Positions 25,100-33,612 of a stretch of 64,000 nt of DNA are shown here, piece by piece. Both the position numbers and the translations under genes were made by a program. The stretch covers positions 1 to 64,000 of the forward strand of contig JAJEEO010000012.1 of the NCBI GenBank assembly GCA_022820925.1, given 5' to 3'. The notes beneath the pieces were generated by a model that saw only the letters and a list, made by a program, of their open reading frames with translations, was not told where the DNA came from and did no database searches. The DNA is from Acidimicrobiia bacterium. Lineage in GTDB: Bacteria; Actinomycetota; Acidimicrobiia; Acidimicrobiales; Poriferisodalaceae. Numbering within the stretch: the first letter of the stretch is position 1; every line of letters begins with the position of its first letter.

Positions 25100-26511
25100 C
25101 GGTGCCCCGCAATCGGCAGCTCCACCACGAATCGCGCGCCCCGCTCGCCGTCGCTGCGGTTCTCGACGCGCACTGAGCCGCCATGGCGTCGTGTGTGCTC
25201 GTACACGAGCGCTAGGCCCAAGCCGGCGCCTGATCCTGCACCTCGTTTGCGCGCCGCAGCCCCACGCGTAAAGCGCTCGAACACCAGATCTCGCTCGGAG
25301 GGAGCGACGCCTGGGCCGTTGTCCTCCACGGCGACCCGGACGGAATAGCCGGGCCGCGTTAACTGCACGCGAGTGACGCCGCCGCCGTGCTTGTCGGCGT
25401 TGCGCAGCAGGTTGTCAAAGACTTGAGCCAGCCCGCGCTTGTCGCCGATCACCACAGCATCGGTGGCTGCTGGACTGATCTCGAGGCTCACGCCGTCGCC
25501 GAGCGTCCGCACCCGGTGCTGCACCAGTTCGGTCACATTGACCAGGCCCCGCTCAAAGACTGACCCATCGGCGTCGGGCCGGGAGATCTCGAGCAAGTCT
25601 TGCACCAGCTGCTGAAACCGGTCGGCCTCCGATGCCAGCAGGTCGAGAGCGGTGGCTCCCTGGGCCGACAACTCATCGCGGTGGCCGTTCAGGTAGTCGA
25701 TGGAACTCCGCAGGGTTTGCAGGGGAGATCGCAGCTCGTGGCTGACATCGGACGCGAAGCGAGCATCTCGGGCGATCCGGCGTTCCATGGCATCGGCCAT
25801 GTCGTTGAACGACTCGACGATGACGGCGAGGTCGGGATCGTCGCTGCGCTCGACACGAGTGTCGAATCTGCCGTGCGCGATCGAATTGGCAGCGTCGGAC
25901 ACGGTGGCCAGCGGCCGCAGCAGCCGTCCGCCGGCCCACGCGCCGATTGCGACGCCGAGCAGGACGGTGAGGGCAGCTCCGACGCCCAGGATCAACCGCA
26001 GGCTCGCCAGCGTCGCTTCGATCTCCGCGAGCGGCACGACCTCGAAGTACAGCGTTTCGCTGAGCTGGGACACCGCTGCGGGGCGCAGGCGCAGGCCGAG
26101 AGCAAGCTGGGGAACGCCGTCCAGCCGGTAGCGCATCGCGTGTGCTTGGTCGGATTGCTCGACGGCAGCCACCAGCTCGTCGGGCAGGTCGCTGGGAACG
26201 AGCGATGGTGATCGCCAGACATCCGGCCCGGTTCGCACGATGGAGCGGCTGCCGCTGAGGCTCGGCAGCGATTCGAGCAGCACCGCAAAGTCGGGGCTCT
26301 CGGCGCGCAGAGAGCCTTGTACCTGGGTGGCGTTGGCGAAGAACTGCGCCTCGGAGGAGTCCTGACGCGAGCCCAGCATCGAACCCCGCGAGAGGCTGTA
26401 GGTCAGCACCACCAGCAGGAACGCCGCCAGGCACGCACCGAGCGTGAAAGCACCCACGACTCGGGCGCGTAGCGGCAGGCGCCGCAGTGGTCGTGGCCAG
26501 CGAACCCTCAT
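25096..26511 (-). CDS. mtrB: Sensor histidine kinase, MtrB-like
   Basis: 471 residues: basic N-terminus RWPRPLRRLPLRARV, transmembrane helix (about 18-42), an extracellular sensor region, second helix (about 168-190), HAMP, dimerisation/phosphoacceptor DVSHELRSPLQTLRSS (His in SHELRSP), N-box NLLRNADKHG and ATP-lid motifs EDNGPGV and GAGLGLAL. Together with the MtrA-like regulator it forms a two-component system that in actinobacteria controls wall metabolism and division. Encoded between mtrA and the lpqB-like gene, both coupled closely. ATG at 26511 overlaps the stop of a 25-codon ORF that copies its N-terminus. Confidence 0.88.
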   Translation of the reverse strand: MRVRWPRPLRRLPLRARVVGAFTLGACLAAFLLVVLTYSLSRGSMLGSRQDSSEAQFFANATQVQGSLRAESPDFAVLLESLPSLSGSRSIVRTGPDVWRSPSLVPSDLPDELVAAVEQSDQAHAMRYRLDGVPQLALGLRLRPAAVSQLSETLYFEVVPLAEIEATLASLRLILGVGAALTVLLGVAIGAWAGGRLLRPLATVSDAANSIAHGRFDTRVERSDDPDLAVIVESFNDMADAMERRIARDARFASDVSHELRSPLQTLRSSIDYLNGHRDELSAQGATALDLLASEADRFQQLVQDLLEISRPDADGSVFERGLVNVTELVQHRVRTLGDGVSLEISPAATDAVVIGDKRGLAQVFDNLLRNADKHGGGVTRVQLTRPGYSVRVAVEDNGPGVAPSERDLVFERFTRGAAARKRGAGSGAGLGLALVYEHTRRHGGSVRVENRSDGERGARFVVELPIAGHR

Positions 26512-26585
26512 GGCTCCAGCCTGCGCGCGGCTGCCGCCATCGGACCCAGCAGGCGCCGCAACGGCCGTGGCCAGCGCGGGTTCAC
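26508..26585 (-). CDS. 25-codon ORF echoing the MtrB N-terminus
   Basis: GTG at 26585 starts one base after the mtrA stop, and its TGA (26510-26508) overlaps the mtrB ATG as ATGA. It encodes VNPRWPRPLRRLLGPM and then an Ala/Arg tail. RWPRPLRRL is identical to residues 4-12 of MtrB, in a different frame (copies 74 bases apart). The three base differences over those 27 bases are all synonymous in their own frame. Whether the peptide is made or serves only as a coupling leader is unknown. Confidence 0.45.
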   Translation of the reverse strand: MNPRWPRPLRRLLGPMAAAARRLEP

Positions 26586-26586
26586 T

Positions 26587-27267
26587 TCAGGCTCGCAGTT
26601 TGTAGCCCATGCCGCGTGCCGTCGCCACGTAGCGCGGGTTGGCAGGATCATCCTCGATCTTGAGGCGCAGCCGGCGCACATGCACATCGACGAGGCGGCC
26701 GTCGCCGAAATAGTCGTAGCCCCAAACCCGTTCGAGGAGCTGCTCGCGGCTCATTACCTTGCCCGGGTTGTCCGACAACTCGCAGAGCAGGCGGAATTCC
26801 GTCTTGGTGAGGTGCAGTTCTTCGTCGTTCTTGCGAATCACACCTTCGTCGGGATAGATCTCAAGATCGCCGACAGTGCGCGGCAGCCCGCTGCCGTCCA
26901 CGGTCCGGCTCCGCCGCAACAGCGCCCTGATCCGCGCCGAGAGTTCCTTGGGGGCAAACGGCTTGGTGAGATAGTCATCCGCACCGGCCTCGAGCCCTGC
27001 GACTACGTCATGGGTGTCGTCGCGGGCCGTCACCATGATGATCGGCACATGGCTGATCCGCCGGATGGATCGGCACAATTCGAAGCCGTCCAGTCCGGGC
27101 AGCATGATGTCCACGAGCACCACGTCGGTGCTGTCGGGAGCGAATCGCTCCAGCGCCTCCTCGCACGACTCGGCCTCGCTGACGTTCCAGCCCTCGTCTT
27201 CGAGCGCCAGCCTCAGCGCCGTGCGGATCCGCTCGTCGTCCTCGACCGCGAGAACGTTGGTGGTCAC
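26587..27267 (-). CDS. mtrA: Response regulator, MtrA-like (OmpR family)
   Basis: 226 residues. Receiver domain with acidic pocket VEDDE, phosphoacceptor Asp in VLVDIMLPGLDG (about 55), the Thr/Ser in VTARDD and Lys in DDYLTKPF, then a winged-helix DNA-binding domain (about 130-226) with LTKTEFRLLCEL, RVWGYDYFGDGRLVDVHVRR and GMGYKL. The last segment and the gene order mtrA-mtrB-lpqB argue for MtrA rather than PhoP or PrrA. Start GTG/ATG 27267 overlaps the upstream membrane gene by four bases, so all four genes form an operon. Confidence 0.88.
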   Translation of the reverse strand: MTTNVLAVEDDERIRTALRLALEDEGWNVSEAESCEEALERFAPDSTDVVLVDIMLPGLDGFELCRSIRRISHVPIIMVTARDDTHDVVAGLEAGADDYLTKPFAPKELSARIRALLRRSRTVDGSGLPRTVGDLEIYPDEGVIRKNDEELHLTKTEFRLLCELSDNPGKVMSREQLLERVWGYDYFGDGRLVDVHVRRLRLKIEDDPANPRYVATARGMGYKLRA

Positions 27268-27677
27268 TGCTGTGCCGCCTTGTCGTCTCCAGACGAGACG
27301 CCTGCGCCGCGTCGGCGACGTCGGTCCCGCCGCCGGCGTGTCACCGAGGCCTGATCAGCCCACTCGCTCATGGATCGCAGGACGAGCGCAGCGATCGCGG
27401 CGACACCTGCTGCGGCGGCAAGAGCGCCGATCGCTGCGCCCGCGAGCGATGGTCCGACGCAGCCCCGGCTGCATTCGAGCACGCTGATCGCATAGCCCAC
27501 CAGGCCTCCGCAGACCGCGGAGATCACAATCGCGCTAAACGCAATGATGCGTGCGAGTACCGACGGCAGCGCCGTCGGAGCAGGTGTGAGCACAGCGCCG
27601 CCAAGTGCCGCCGGAGCGCTCGATGCGGGCAAGCGATCATGGTGCTCGCCGCCGTCTCGCTCACTCACGTGCGCCAT
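27264..27677 (-). CDS. Hypothetical two-helix membrane protein upstream of mtrA
   Basis: 137 residues from ATG 27677. Two hydrophobic segments (IIAFSAIVISAVCGGLVGYA and AGAAIGALAAAAGVAAIAAL) flank a short loop with two cysteines (ECSRGC), followed by a very basic tail (RRRRDRRRRRG). Family not recognised. It is the first gene of the mtrAB operon by a four-base overlap, and is divergent from the Nudix gene. An envelope or signalling accessory role is only suggested by position. Confidence 0.6.
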   Translation of the reverse strand: MAHVSERDGGEHHDRLPASSAPAALGGAVLTPAPTALPSVLARIIAFSAIVISAVCGGLVGYAISVLECSRGCVGPSLAGAAIGALAAAAGVAAIAALVLRSMSEWADQASVTRRRRDRRRRRGAGVSSGDDKAAQQ

Positions 27678-27751
27678 GGTACGACCAGCCAGCGCGTTGG
27701 AGGTCAAGCCCGGCTCGTTCGGCCGTCAACCTCCCATGGCAGACTGCCTGC

Positions 27752-28258
27752 GTGCCCCAACAGTTGCATCGATGGGCAGTCGCGGGCGGCATTTTGCGGC
27801 GCGACAGCGCGGTGCTCATGGTCAACAACCTGCGCCGCAACGGCAGTACCGACTGGAGCACACCAGGCGGCGTCGTCGATCCGGGCGAGACGGTCTTGGG
27901 GGCGCTCACTCGCGAAGTAGCCGAAGAGACCGGTCTGATGGTGGCGTCGTGGAACGGTCCGCTCTACACAGTCGAGGCCGACGGCAGCGACGGACCGGGC
28001 TGGTTCTTGCGAGTCGAGGTACACGAGGCGGAGTCGTGGTCAGGCGAACTGGATGTCGATGATCCCGATGGCATCGTGTTCGACGCGAAGTGGGTGCCCA
28101 ATGGCGAGTTGGAGGCCCTGCTTGCCGGCCAGTACGCCTGGATGGCCGAACCGCTTTTGGCGTACCTCAGGGGCGATGCCGGCCGTGGCCATGTGTTCCG
28201 CTACACGGTGACCGGTGACCATCGCACCGGCCTGGTGGTGACGCCCGCGGCACGCTGA
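27752..28258 (+). CDS. Nudix hydrolase
   Basis: 168 residues from GTG 27752. The Nudix box is complete: GGVVDPGETVLGALTREV followed by AEETGLMV (about 38-62), which places the metal-binding Glu residues. Such enzymes hydrolyse nucleoside diphosphates linked to other groups; the substrate is not evident. Located 7 bases before dinB. Because dinB follows, a nucleotide-pool-cleaning role (such as oxidised dNTPs) is a reasonable but unproved guess. Confidence 0.88.
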   Translation: MPQQLHRWAVAGGILRRDSAVLMVNNLRRNGSTDWSTPGGVVDPGETVLGALTREVAEETGLMVASWNGPLYTVEADGSDGPGWFLRVEVHEAESWSGELDVDDPDGIVFDAKWVPNGELEALLAGQYAWMAEPLLAYLRGDAGRGHVFRYTVTGDHRTGLVVTPAAR

Positions 28259-28264
28259 AGTCCT

Positions 28265-29644
28265 GTGACCGGCGATCAGCACGACCAGCTTGCCGTTGCG
28301 GACCCCGACGAGCTGCCAATCCTGCATGTCGACATGGACGCCTTCTATGTCGAGGTCGAGCGCAAGCGCGACCCCGCCCTGATCGGCCGACCAGTGATCG
28401 TGGGCGGGTCAGGACGGCGAGGCGTTGTGGCGTCTGCCAGCTACGAGGCAAGAGCGGCAGGCGTGCATGCCGCGATGCCGACGGCTCAGGCTCGGCGGCT
28501 GTGCCCGGCGGCGGTCGTGGTGACGTCGGACTTCTCCGGCTATGCAGAAGCCTCCGAGGCAATCGCCGAGGTCTTCGGGTCGGTTACGCCTCTCGTCGAG
28601 CCAATCGCCCTCGACGAGGCGTTCTTGGATGTCTCGGGCGCACACCGTCTCTTCGGCTCTTCACCTGAGATCGCGTGGCACTTGCGCGGCGCTGTACGCC
28701 AGGCCACCGATCTCGACTGTTCCGTCGGCGTCGCGTCGAACAAAACCCTGGCCAAGCTCGCCTCCGTCGCCGCAAAGCCGTCCGTGAGGTTCTCGGGACC
28801 GGAACCGGGACTGGGCGTCCGGGTAGTCGAGCGCGCGGAACAGCTTGCCTTCTTGTGGGCACATCGCGTGGAGGCCCTCTGGGGCGTGGGTCCTGTCACG
28901 CTCAAACGGCTCAACGACATCGATGTCTTCTCGGTGGGCGACTTGGCTGCGGTTCCGATCGAGCGGCTCGTCGCTGCGGTCGGCACTGCACACGGCACCC
29001 AACTCGCGGCGCTGGCGAGGGGCATCGACGATCGGCCGGTGCATCCGGGCGGCATCCCTCGTTCAGTCAGCCACGAGGAGACCTTCGAAACCGATGTTCG
29101 CGATCCCGATCGACTGCGAGGCGAGATCGTGCGCCTCGCCGACGCGGTCTCGTCGCGCCTGCGCGCGAACGGCCTGGAGGGCCGGACCGTCACGGTCAAG
29201 GTCAAGTATCCGGATTTCTCACTGCGGACGCGGGCGCGCACTCTGGCCGAACCGATCCAAACGCCTCGGTTGCTGGCCAGCGTGGCGCACGAGCTCGTCA
29301 CCAGACTGGACCTGAGTGCCGGGATCCGGCTGCTGGGCGTCGCCGTATCGAGCATCAGTGAGACATCAGCACCATCGGCGCAAGGCACCGCAGGAGTCGG
29401 GGTCGAGGCGGCGCCAGCTGCCGGCGCCCAGCTCCAGCTTGAGTTGGACGTCGGACGGCATCTCGGCGGGGTGTCCGCTTCCGCCAAAAGTGCCGAGCCT
29501 GGCCTGACCGGCGACGCTGAGCTGGACCGCAGGCTCGCTGATGCGCTCGATGCCATTCGGGGCCGCTTCGGCGGTGCAGTCATCAGTCACGGCGCAGCCG
29601 GCTTGCGTGACGATGCGCCGGGCGAGCGACGCTGGGGACGCTAG
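28265..29644 (+). CDS. dinB: DNA polymerase IV
   Basis: Y-family translesion polymerase, 459 residues. Catalytic motifs: HVDMDAFYVEVE (metal-binding Asp, residues 19-30) and ALDEAFLDVSG (about 118). GVASNKTLAKLAS lies in the palm, a helix-hairpin-helix GVGPVTLKRLNDIDV in the thumb, and a little-finger domain up to about 370. The tail after that is Ala/Gly-rich with no clear beta-clamp peptide recognised by eye. GTG start, 6 bases after the Nudix gene. No LexA box is seen in front because the promoter would be upstream of the Nudix gene. Confidence 0.94.
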   Translation: MTGDQHDQLAVADPDELPILHVDMDAFYVEVERKRDPALIGRPVIVGGSGRRGVVASASYEARAAGVHAAMPTAQARRLCPAAVVVTSDFSGYAEASEAIAEVFGSVTPLVEPIALDEAFLDVSGAHRLFGSSPEIAWHLRGAVRQATDLDCSVGVASNKTLAKLASVAAKPSVRFSGPEPGLGVRVVERAEQLAFLWAHRVEALWGVGPVTLKRLNDIDVFSVGDLAAVPIERLVAAVGTAHGTQLAALARGIDDRPVHPGGIPRSVSHEETFETDVRDPDRLRGEIVRLADAVSSRLRANGLEGRTVTVKVKYPDFSLRTRARTLAEPIQTPRLLASVAHELVTRLDLSAGIRLLGVAVSSISETSAPSAQGTAGVGVEAAPAAGAQLQLELDVGRHLGGVSASAKSAEPGLTGDAELDRRLADALDAIRGRFGGAVISHGAAGLRDDAPGERRWGR

Positions 29645-29738
29645 GAGGCTGAACCGCGCACCATGGCGCGTGGAAGTAGTGCCGGGCGCAGTCCTACACT
29701 GGCAGCAACATCGGCAATCCAGCATGTGGAGCCTGTGC

Positions 29739-30116
29739 GTGCCGCTCTCGGAAGACGAACAACGCATCCTGCTCGAGATCGAGAAGGACTTCTACGACAA
29801 CGATCCCGAATTTGCCCGGGAGGTGTCGGAAACCACGCTGACGAAGCACGCTCTGCGAAATATCCGGTGGGCAGTGCTGGGCGGAGTTCTGGGCTTGGTT
29901 GGCATCGGCCTCGGCCTGCAGGTGCATTTCGCGCTGTCGTTCGTCGCGTTTCTGATCGTCTTCGCGAGTGCCGTCGTCATCGAGCGGAACGTCCGCAAGA
30001 TGGGTCGGCTGGGTCTCGAGAAGGTGTCGGATTCGATAGCGAAGCGCACTCGGCCTCGCAGCGCCGACTCGTTCGGCGATCGCATGCGACGCCGCTTTCG
30101 CAACGATCCCAGCTAG
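29739..30116 (+). CDS. DUF3040 membrane protein
   Basis: 125 residues from GTG 29739 (ATG 29724 is in frame but adds residues absent from the family). The opening VPLSEDEQRILLEIEKDFYDNDPEFA is written here as PLSEDEQRILLEIE then DFYDNDPEFA, the hallmark of DUF3040. Two transmembrane helices (about 50-90) and a basic tail follow. The family is actinobacterial, often found next to dinB and upstream of mraZ as here; its function is unknown. A TACACT hexamer at 29695-29700 could be its -10. Confidence 0.85.
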   Translation: MPLSEDEQRILLEIEKDFYDNDPEFAREVSETTLTKHALRNIRWAVLGGVLGLVGIGLGLQVHFALSFVAFLIVFASAVVIERNVRKMGRLGLEKVSDSIAKRTRPRSADSFGDRMRRRFRNDPS

Positions 30117-30127
30117 GTCCTGCGTCG

Positions 30128-30147
30128 AAACGTTCGCTCCGACGTTT
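30128..30147. terminator. Possible bidirectional terminator hairpin
   Basis: Perfect arms AAACGT-N8-ACGTTT between the convergent DUF3040 and TgpA-like genes; it covers the TgpA-like stop. The A/T-rich outer ends could serve as the uridine tract in either direction, but no longer T-run follows. Confidence 0.45.
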
Positions 30148-32422
30148 ACCGGTCGCGCACCAGGACGCCGTTGCGGTTCTCCCGATCCCGGCGACGCGAG
30201 CGAGGTCCAGAAACGAGCACTGTGGGCCGGCACGCGGTGCCGATCCGATCCCAGCGGCTGCGCGCCGCTCGGATGCGAGTCTCCAGATGCTCAGCGTTCA
30301 AACGGGCCTCGGCCACGGTCTGCGTCGAGGGCGGGTCCGCGGCGTAACTGGCCTCTTGTGCGGCGACGGCGAGCGTCTGCATCTCGCCCGTCTCGATGCG
30401 CAGTCGACGGCGCACGCGGTCTGCGAACTCGACGTGGGTCTCGATCGGGCGGCGATCGATGCCGAGATTGAACAGCGTCTCGGCCACGTCGTCCCAGGCT
30501 GCTGCGACTGCGGCGCGAGCATCGTGGCGTGCGCGCCGGTGGTGCAGCGCTCGCCGGAGTCGTACTGCAGAGGGAATGGTGATGAGCCACAGCACGCCGA
30601 CAGCGAGGACTGCGTAAAAGGGCACGACGAGCCATTCGGACCAGACGCCGGTCTCCTCTCCGGAACCTTCGACGCCGAGGATGTCCACGAAGCCCTCAAG
30701 ATCGCCCGAGATGCCCTCCAGATCCTCGGCACCCAGTTGACCGATGAACCCCGAGCCCGCCTCGCCGCCTGCCTCCGGATCGCCCGGCACGACTTGCTGG
30801 GGAGGCACACCTGTGTAGATGACCGCACCGGGAGCACCCCGCCCCGGCGTGGGCTCGAAGTACACCCAGCGCCCGCCGATCCACACCTCCGGCCATGCGT
30901 GGTAGTGCGAGCCGGTGACGACGTACTCGCCGTCGATCAGCTCGCCTGGGGTGAAGCCCACGGCCACCCGGGAAGGCAGTCCGATGGCGCGGGCCATCGC
31001 GGCGTAGGTCCCGGCGAACTGCTCGCAATAGCCGCGGCGGTCCTCGAACAGGAATTGTTCCATGCGGTCGGTGTCGTGTCCGCTCGGAACTCGCAGCGAG
31101 TAGACGAAGTTCTCGAGAAAGAAATTCTGCAGCACCAGGGCTTTCGCATAGGGACCGGATGCGTCAGCCGTGATCTCGGACGCGAGGCCGGCAACTCGAG
31201 GGTTGAAGCCATCGGGCAGAAGCAGGTGTTTCTCGGCGATGTCCGGCGGTACGTCGCCGTCGGCGGCTACCAGGCCCGCCAGCGAGGGAATGTCGGTTGC
31301 CGAGCTCACGGTGTAGCTGAATCCGGGCTCCAATGAGGTGCTGTGGGTGGTTACGAGGGTGCCGGTCTCCGCGTCGTAGAGCGCTTCGGGCCCGTCGTAG
31401 GCGACCGGTTCGAATGCGGCGGGCAGCCAGATGCTGTCGAGTGCGCTGATGGTGAAGGTCTGGGTGAACACATCGCGGCTGACAGGGCCGCTGAGCGCCT
31501 GCGCCGTGTTGGCGTAGAGCTGCTCAGAGCCCCAGAACTCGCCGTCGAACCTGCTCAACCCGGACATGCGCCAGTACGCGGGCGCATCGGCTTTCACGCG
31601 GAACAACTCGGCGCCTGAGGTGCCCACGAGGCGACCTTGCGCATTGACCAGCGGGCTGATCGTCACTCGTGATGCCGGAGATGTTCCGTCGAGGTCCTTC
31701 CACGACACGATCGCCGGGGCATCGCTGCCGGGCAGGAGCGGGACCGCCAACGCTGCGATGACTGCCGCAGCGGCGCCGAATCGGAGAGCTGTGCGCATGG
31801 GCACGGTCGAACGCCGACGTTCCGATGCACCGAGTGGCACCCGGTCGGCCGTGTGGTGGATGCCATGTGCGGCGACAAACACGACGGCGCACAACACCAT
31901 TGCTGCGGCACTGCGGATGCGCCAATCGTCAGTGCCGAGAGCTCCGACGAACGCGAGCACGCCGAAGCTGGGCAGCAGCGCTTCGGGGGCGAGCCGTGCC
32001 CGCAGCGCGACGGCATCCGCGCAGAACGCCGCAAACCACACGGCGGCGCCGCCGACCAGCAGGAACCCCGCGGTGGCCGGCGTCGGTGCCTCCACGATGC
32101 CGAATGCGTTCCATGCTGATTCGATGTCCGCTGCTGCCTGCCGCAAGGTTTCCGCACTTGGAAGCAGGCCCAACCACAGCGTCCCGGAGTACAGCGCGAC
32201 GCTGTGAACGATGATCAAGACCACCGTTGAAGCCGTGATAGACAGCGCCAGCGGCCAGCGCTGACGCCTGGTCACCGCCGCTGTGGCGTGACCGCCGGCG
32301 GCGAGGATGAGCCACAGCGGCGCATACTCCCAGGAGTCGAACAGCCGACGCGCTATGAGCACCGAGATGAGCGTCAAGGCCCACAGGGAGGCTTCGACCT
32401 GCCACCGGGTTCGGCCCGTCAC
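30146..32422 (-). CDS. TgpA-like transmembrane transglutaminase
   Basis: 758 residues from GTG 32422. A DUF3488-type N-terminal block of six or so helices is followed by an extracytoplasmic transglutaminase-like domain with Cys in GYCEQFAGTYAAMARA, His in SHYHAWPEVW and an acidic third residue in YFEPTPG (Glu where classical enzymes have Asp), then another helix and a cytoplasmic tail rich in basic residues. It is the third gene of the MoxR-DUF58-TgpA cluster. The GTG overlaps the DUF58 stop (GTGA), which is a better start than ATG 32455. Substrate unknown. Confidence 0.88.
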   Translation of the reverse strand: MTGRTRWQVEASLWALTLISVLIARRLFDSWEYAPLWLILAAGGHATAAVTRRQRWPLALSITASTVVLIIVHSVALYSGTLWLGLLPSAETLRQAAADIESAWNAFGIVEAPTPATAGFLLVGGAAVWFAAFCADAVALRARLAPEALLPSFGVLAFVGALGTDDWRIRSAAAMVLCAVVFVAAHGIHHTADRVPLGASERRRSTVPMRTALRFGAAAAVIAALAVPLLPGSDAPAIVSWKDLDGTSPASRVTISPLVNAQGRLVGTSGAELFRVKADAPAYWRMSGLSRFDGEFWGSEQLYANTAQALSGPVSRDVFTQTFTISALDSIWLPAAFEPVAYDGPEALYDAETGTLVTTHSTSLEPGFSYTVSSATDIPSLAGLVAADGDVPPDIAEKHLLLPDGFNPRVAGLASEITADASGPYAKALVLQNFFLENFVYSLRVPSGHDTDRMEQFLFEDRRGYCEQFAGTYAAMARAIGLPSRVAVGFTPGELIDGEYVVTGSHYHAWPEVWIGGRWVYFEPTPGRGAPGAVIYTGVPPQQVVPGDPEAGGEAGSGFIGQLGAEDLEGISGDLEGFVDILGVEGSGEETGVWSEWLVVPFYAVLAVGVLWLITIPSAVRLRRALHHRRARHDARAAVAAAWDDVAETLFNLGIDRRPIETHVEFADRVRRRLRIETGEMQTLAVAAQEASYAADPPSTQTVAEARLNAEHLETRIRAARSRWDRIGTACRPTVLVSGPRSRRRDRENRNGVLVRDR

Positions 32423-33585
32423 GCCGGCACCGATTCCGCTTGAGCAGCGGCCCACCTTGCCGCGAGATCGCCAGCCCTCGTGATGTCGACCCAGCGACGT
32501 CCGCCGGCCGGGAGCTTGGCGTCAGGCTCGCGGACGCGGATGACTGTCAGAGCAGAGCTCCGCGACTCGGCCGCCGATATCGACTCTGCATCTCGCGTCG
32601 CTTCGAGGGAGGCTCCGCCGAGCACCACCACGACGGCTCCGCTGGACGCGGCAGCAGCAGCGGCCAGCGTTGCTCGCAGGGTCCCCGTGCCCGACGTGGA
32701 GACCTCCGCCAGGTGATCGAATATCTGGGCCAAGCCTTCGCCAGAGGTGACGAATCCGGTGTCGGCCCCGGCCACCGTCAGCAGCCGCAGGGGATCGTGG
32801 CGTGACGCGCAGGCCAGCACGACACTGGCAGCCGCTGACACCGCAAGCTCGAATCGATCGGGGTCGAGAGTTGCGCTGCGCGTGTCGAGCACCACCGTCA
32901 CTCGGCTGCGGCGGGGAACCTCGTCCTCACGCACCATTGGCCGACCAAGTCGTGCTGTTGACGGCCAGTGAATCCGCCGAACATCGTCGCCGACGGTGTA
33001 GTCGCGTAGGGCGTAGAAGTCCTCGCCGATGCGCTGCAGGGTGTGCACGTCGGCGGCCACGCCGAGCGGTTCAGGTCCTCGGGCTAAGCGCGGCGCCACC
33101 AGCGTCTGGGTGGCCGGGTACACCACCAGCGTCGTGCGTGGCCCGGTGCCGATCGACGTTCTGGCCAAGCCCAGCGGATCAGCTACGGCTATATCGGCGG
33201 GCCCGATCTCGAGACGCCCGCGTCGCTCGGTCGGCAGCAGGTACGTCGCCTGTACTCGTTCTGCAGACAGCAGCGGTCCGACCCGCAGCCGGGCGCCGAG
33301 CGTTCCCGTCACCGGATCGCTCAGTTGCAGCACCGGCGCTGGACCCCCGAGGTTGGTGAGGGTCAGAGTGACGCGCGCCGTTCCGCCGGCGTGAACGCGT
33401 GCAGGTTGGGTTGATCGCTGGATCCGCAGGCGGACTCGTCGGGTCCGGGTCCAGACGGCGGCGGTGCCGATCAGCAACAACCCGGCAACGGCCAGAACCA
33501 AGAACTCGCCGATGCCGAAGAATCGGCCGGCTCCGGCGGCCCCGACGGAGCCGACGCCGGTGATCCATCCCCGTCTCGTCAGCAT
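32419..33585 (-). CDS. DUF58 domain protein
   Basis: 388 residues: two N-terminal helices (about 10-50), an extracytoplasmic beta-sandwich, then the DUF58 domain with the signature YTVGDDVRRIHWPSTARLG (about 195-213) and a vWA-like fold carrying VVLDTRSA. DUF58 proteins accompany MoxR ATPases and TgpA-type transglutaminases; the trio is thought to assemble or regulate envelope proteins. Position between the two supports this. Stop overlaps the TgpA-like start by four bases; the gap to the ATPase gene is 27 bases. Confidence 0.9.
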   Translation of the reverse strand: MLTRRGWITGVGSVGAAGAGRFFGIGEFLVLAVAGLLLIGTAAVWTRTRRVRLRIQRSTQPARVHAGGTARVTLTLTNLGGPAPVLQLSDPVTGTLGARLRVGPLLSAERVQATYLLPTERRGRLEIGPADIAVADPLGLARTSIGTGPRTTLVVYPATQTLVAPRLARGPEPLGVAADVHTLQRIGEDFYALRDYTVGDDVRRIHWPSTARLGRPMVREDEVPRRSRVTVVLDTRSATLDPDRFELAVSAAASVVLACASRHDPLRLLTVAGADTGFVTSGEGLAQIFDHLAEVSTSGTGTLRATLAAAAAASSGAVVVVLGGASLEATRDAESISAAESRSSALTVIRVREPDAKLPAGGRRWVDITRAGDLAARWAAAQAESVPA

Positions 33586-33612
33586 GCGAGCCGGGCATTC
33601 ATGGCAGCGACC

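Noticed and set aside
29663..31336. 557-codon plus-strand frame across DUF3040 and the TgpA-like gene
   Set aside because: It overlaps two well supported genes and its product shows no conserved motif.
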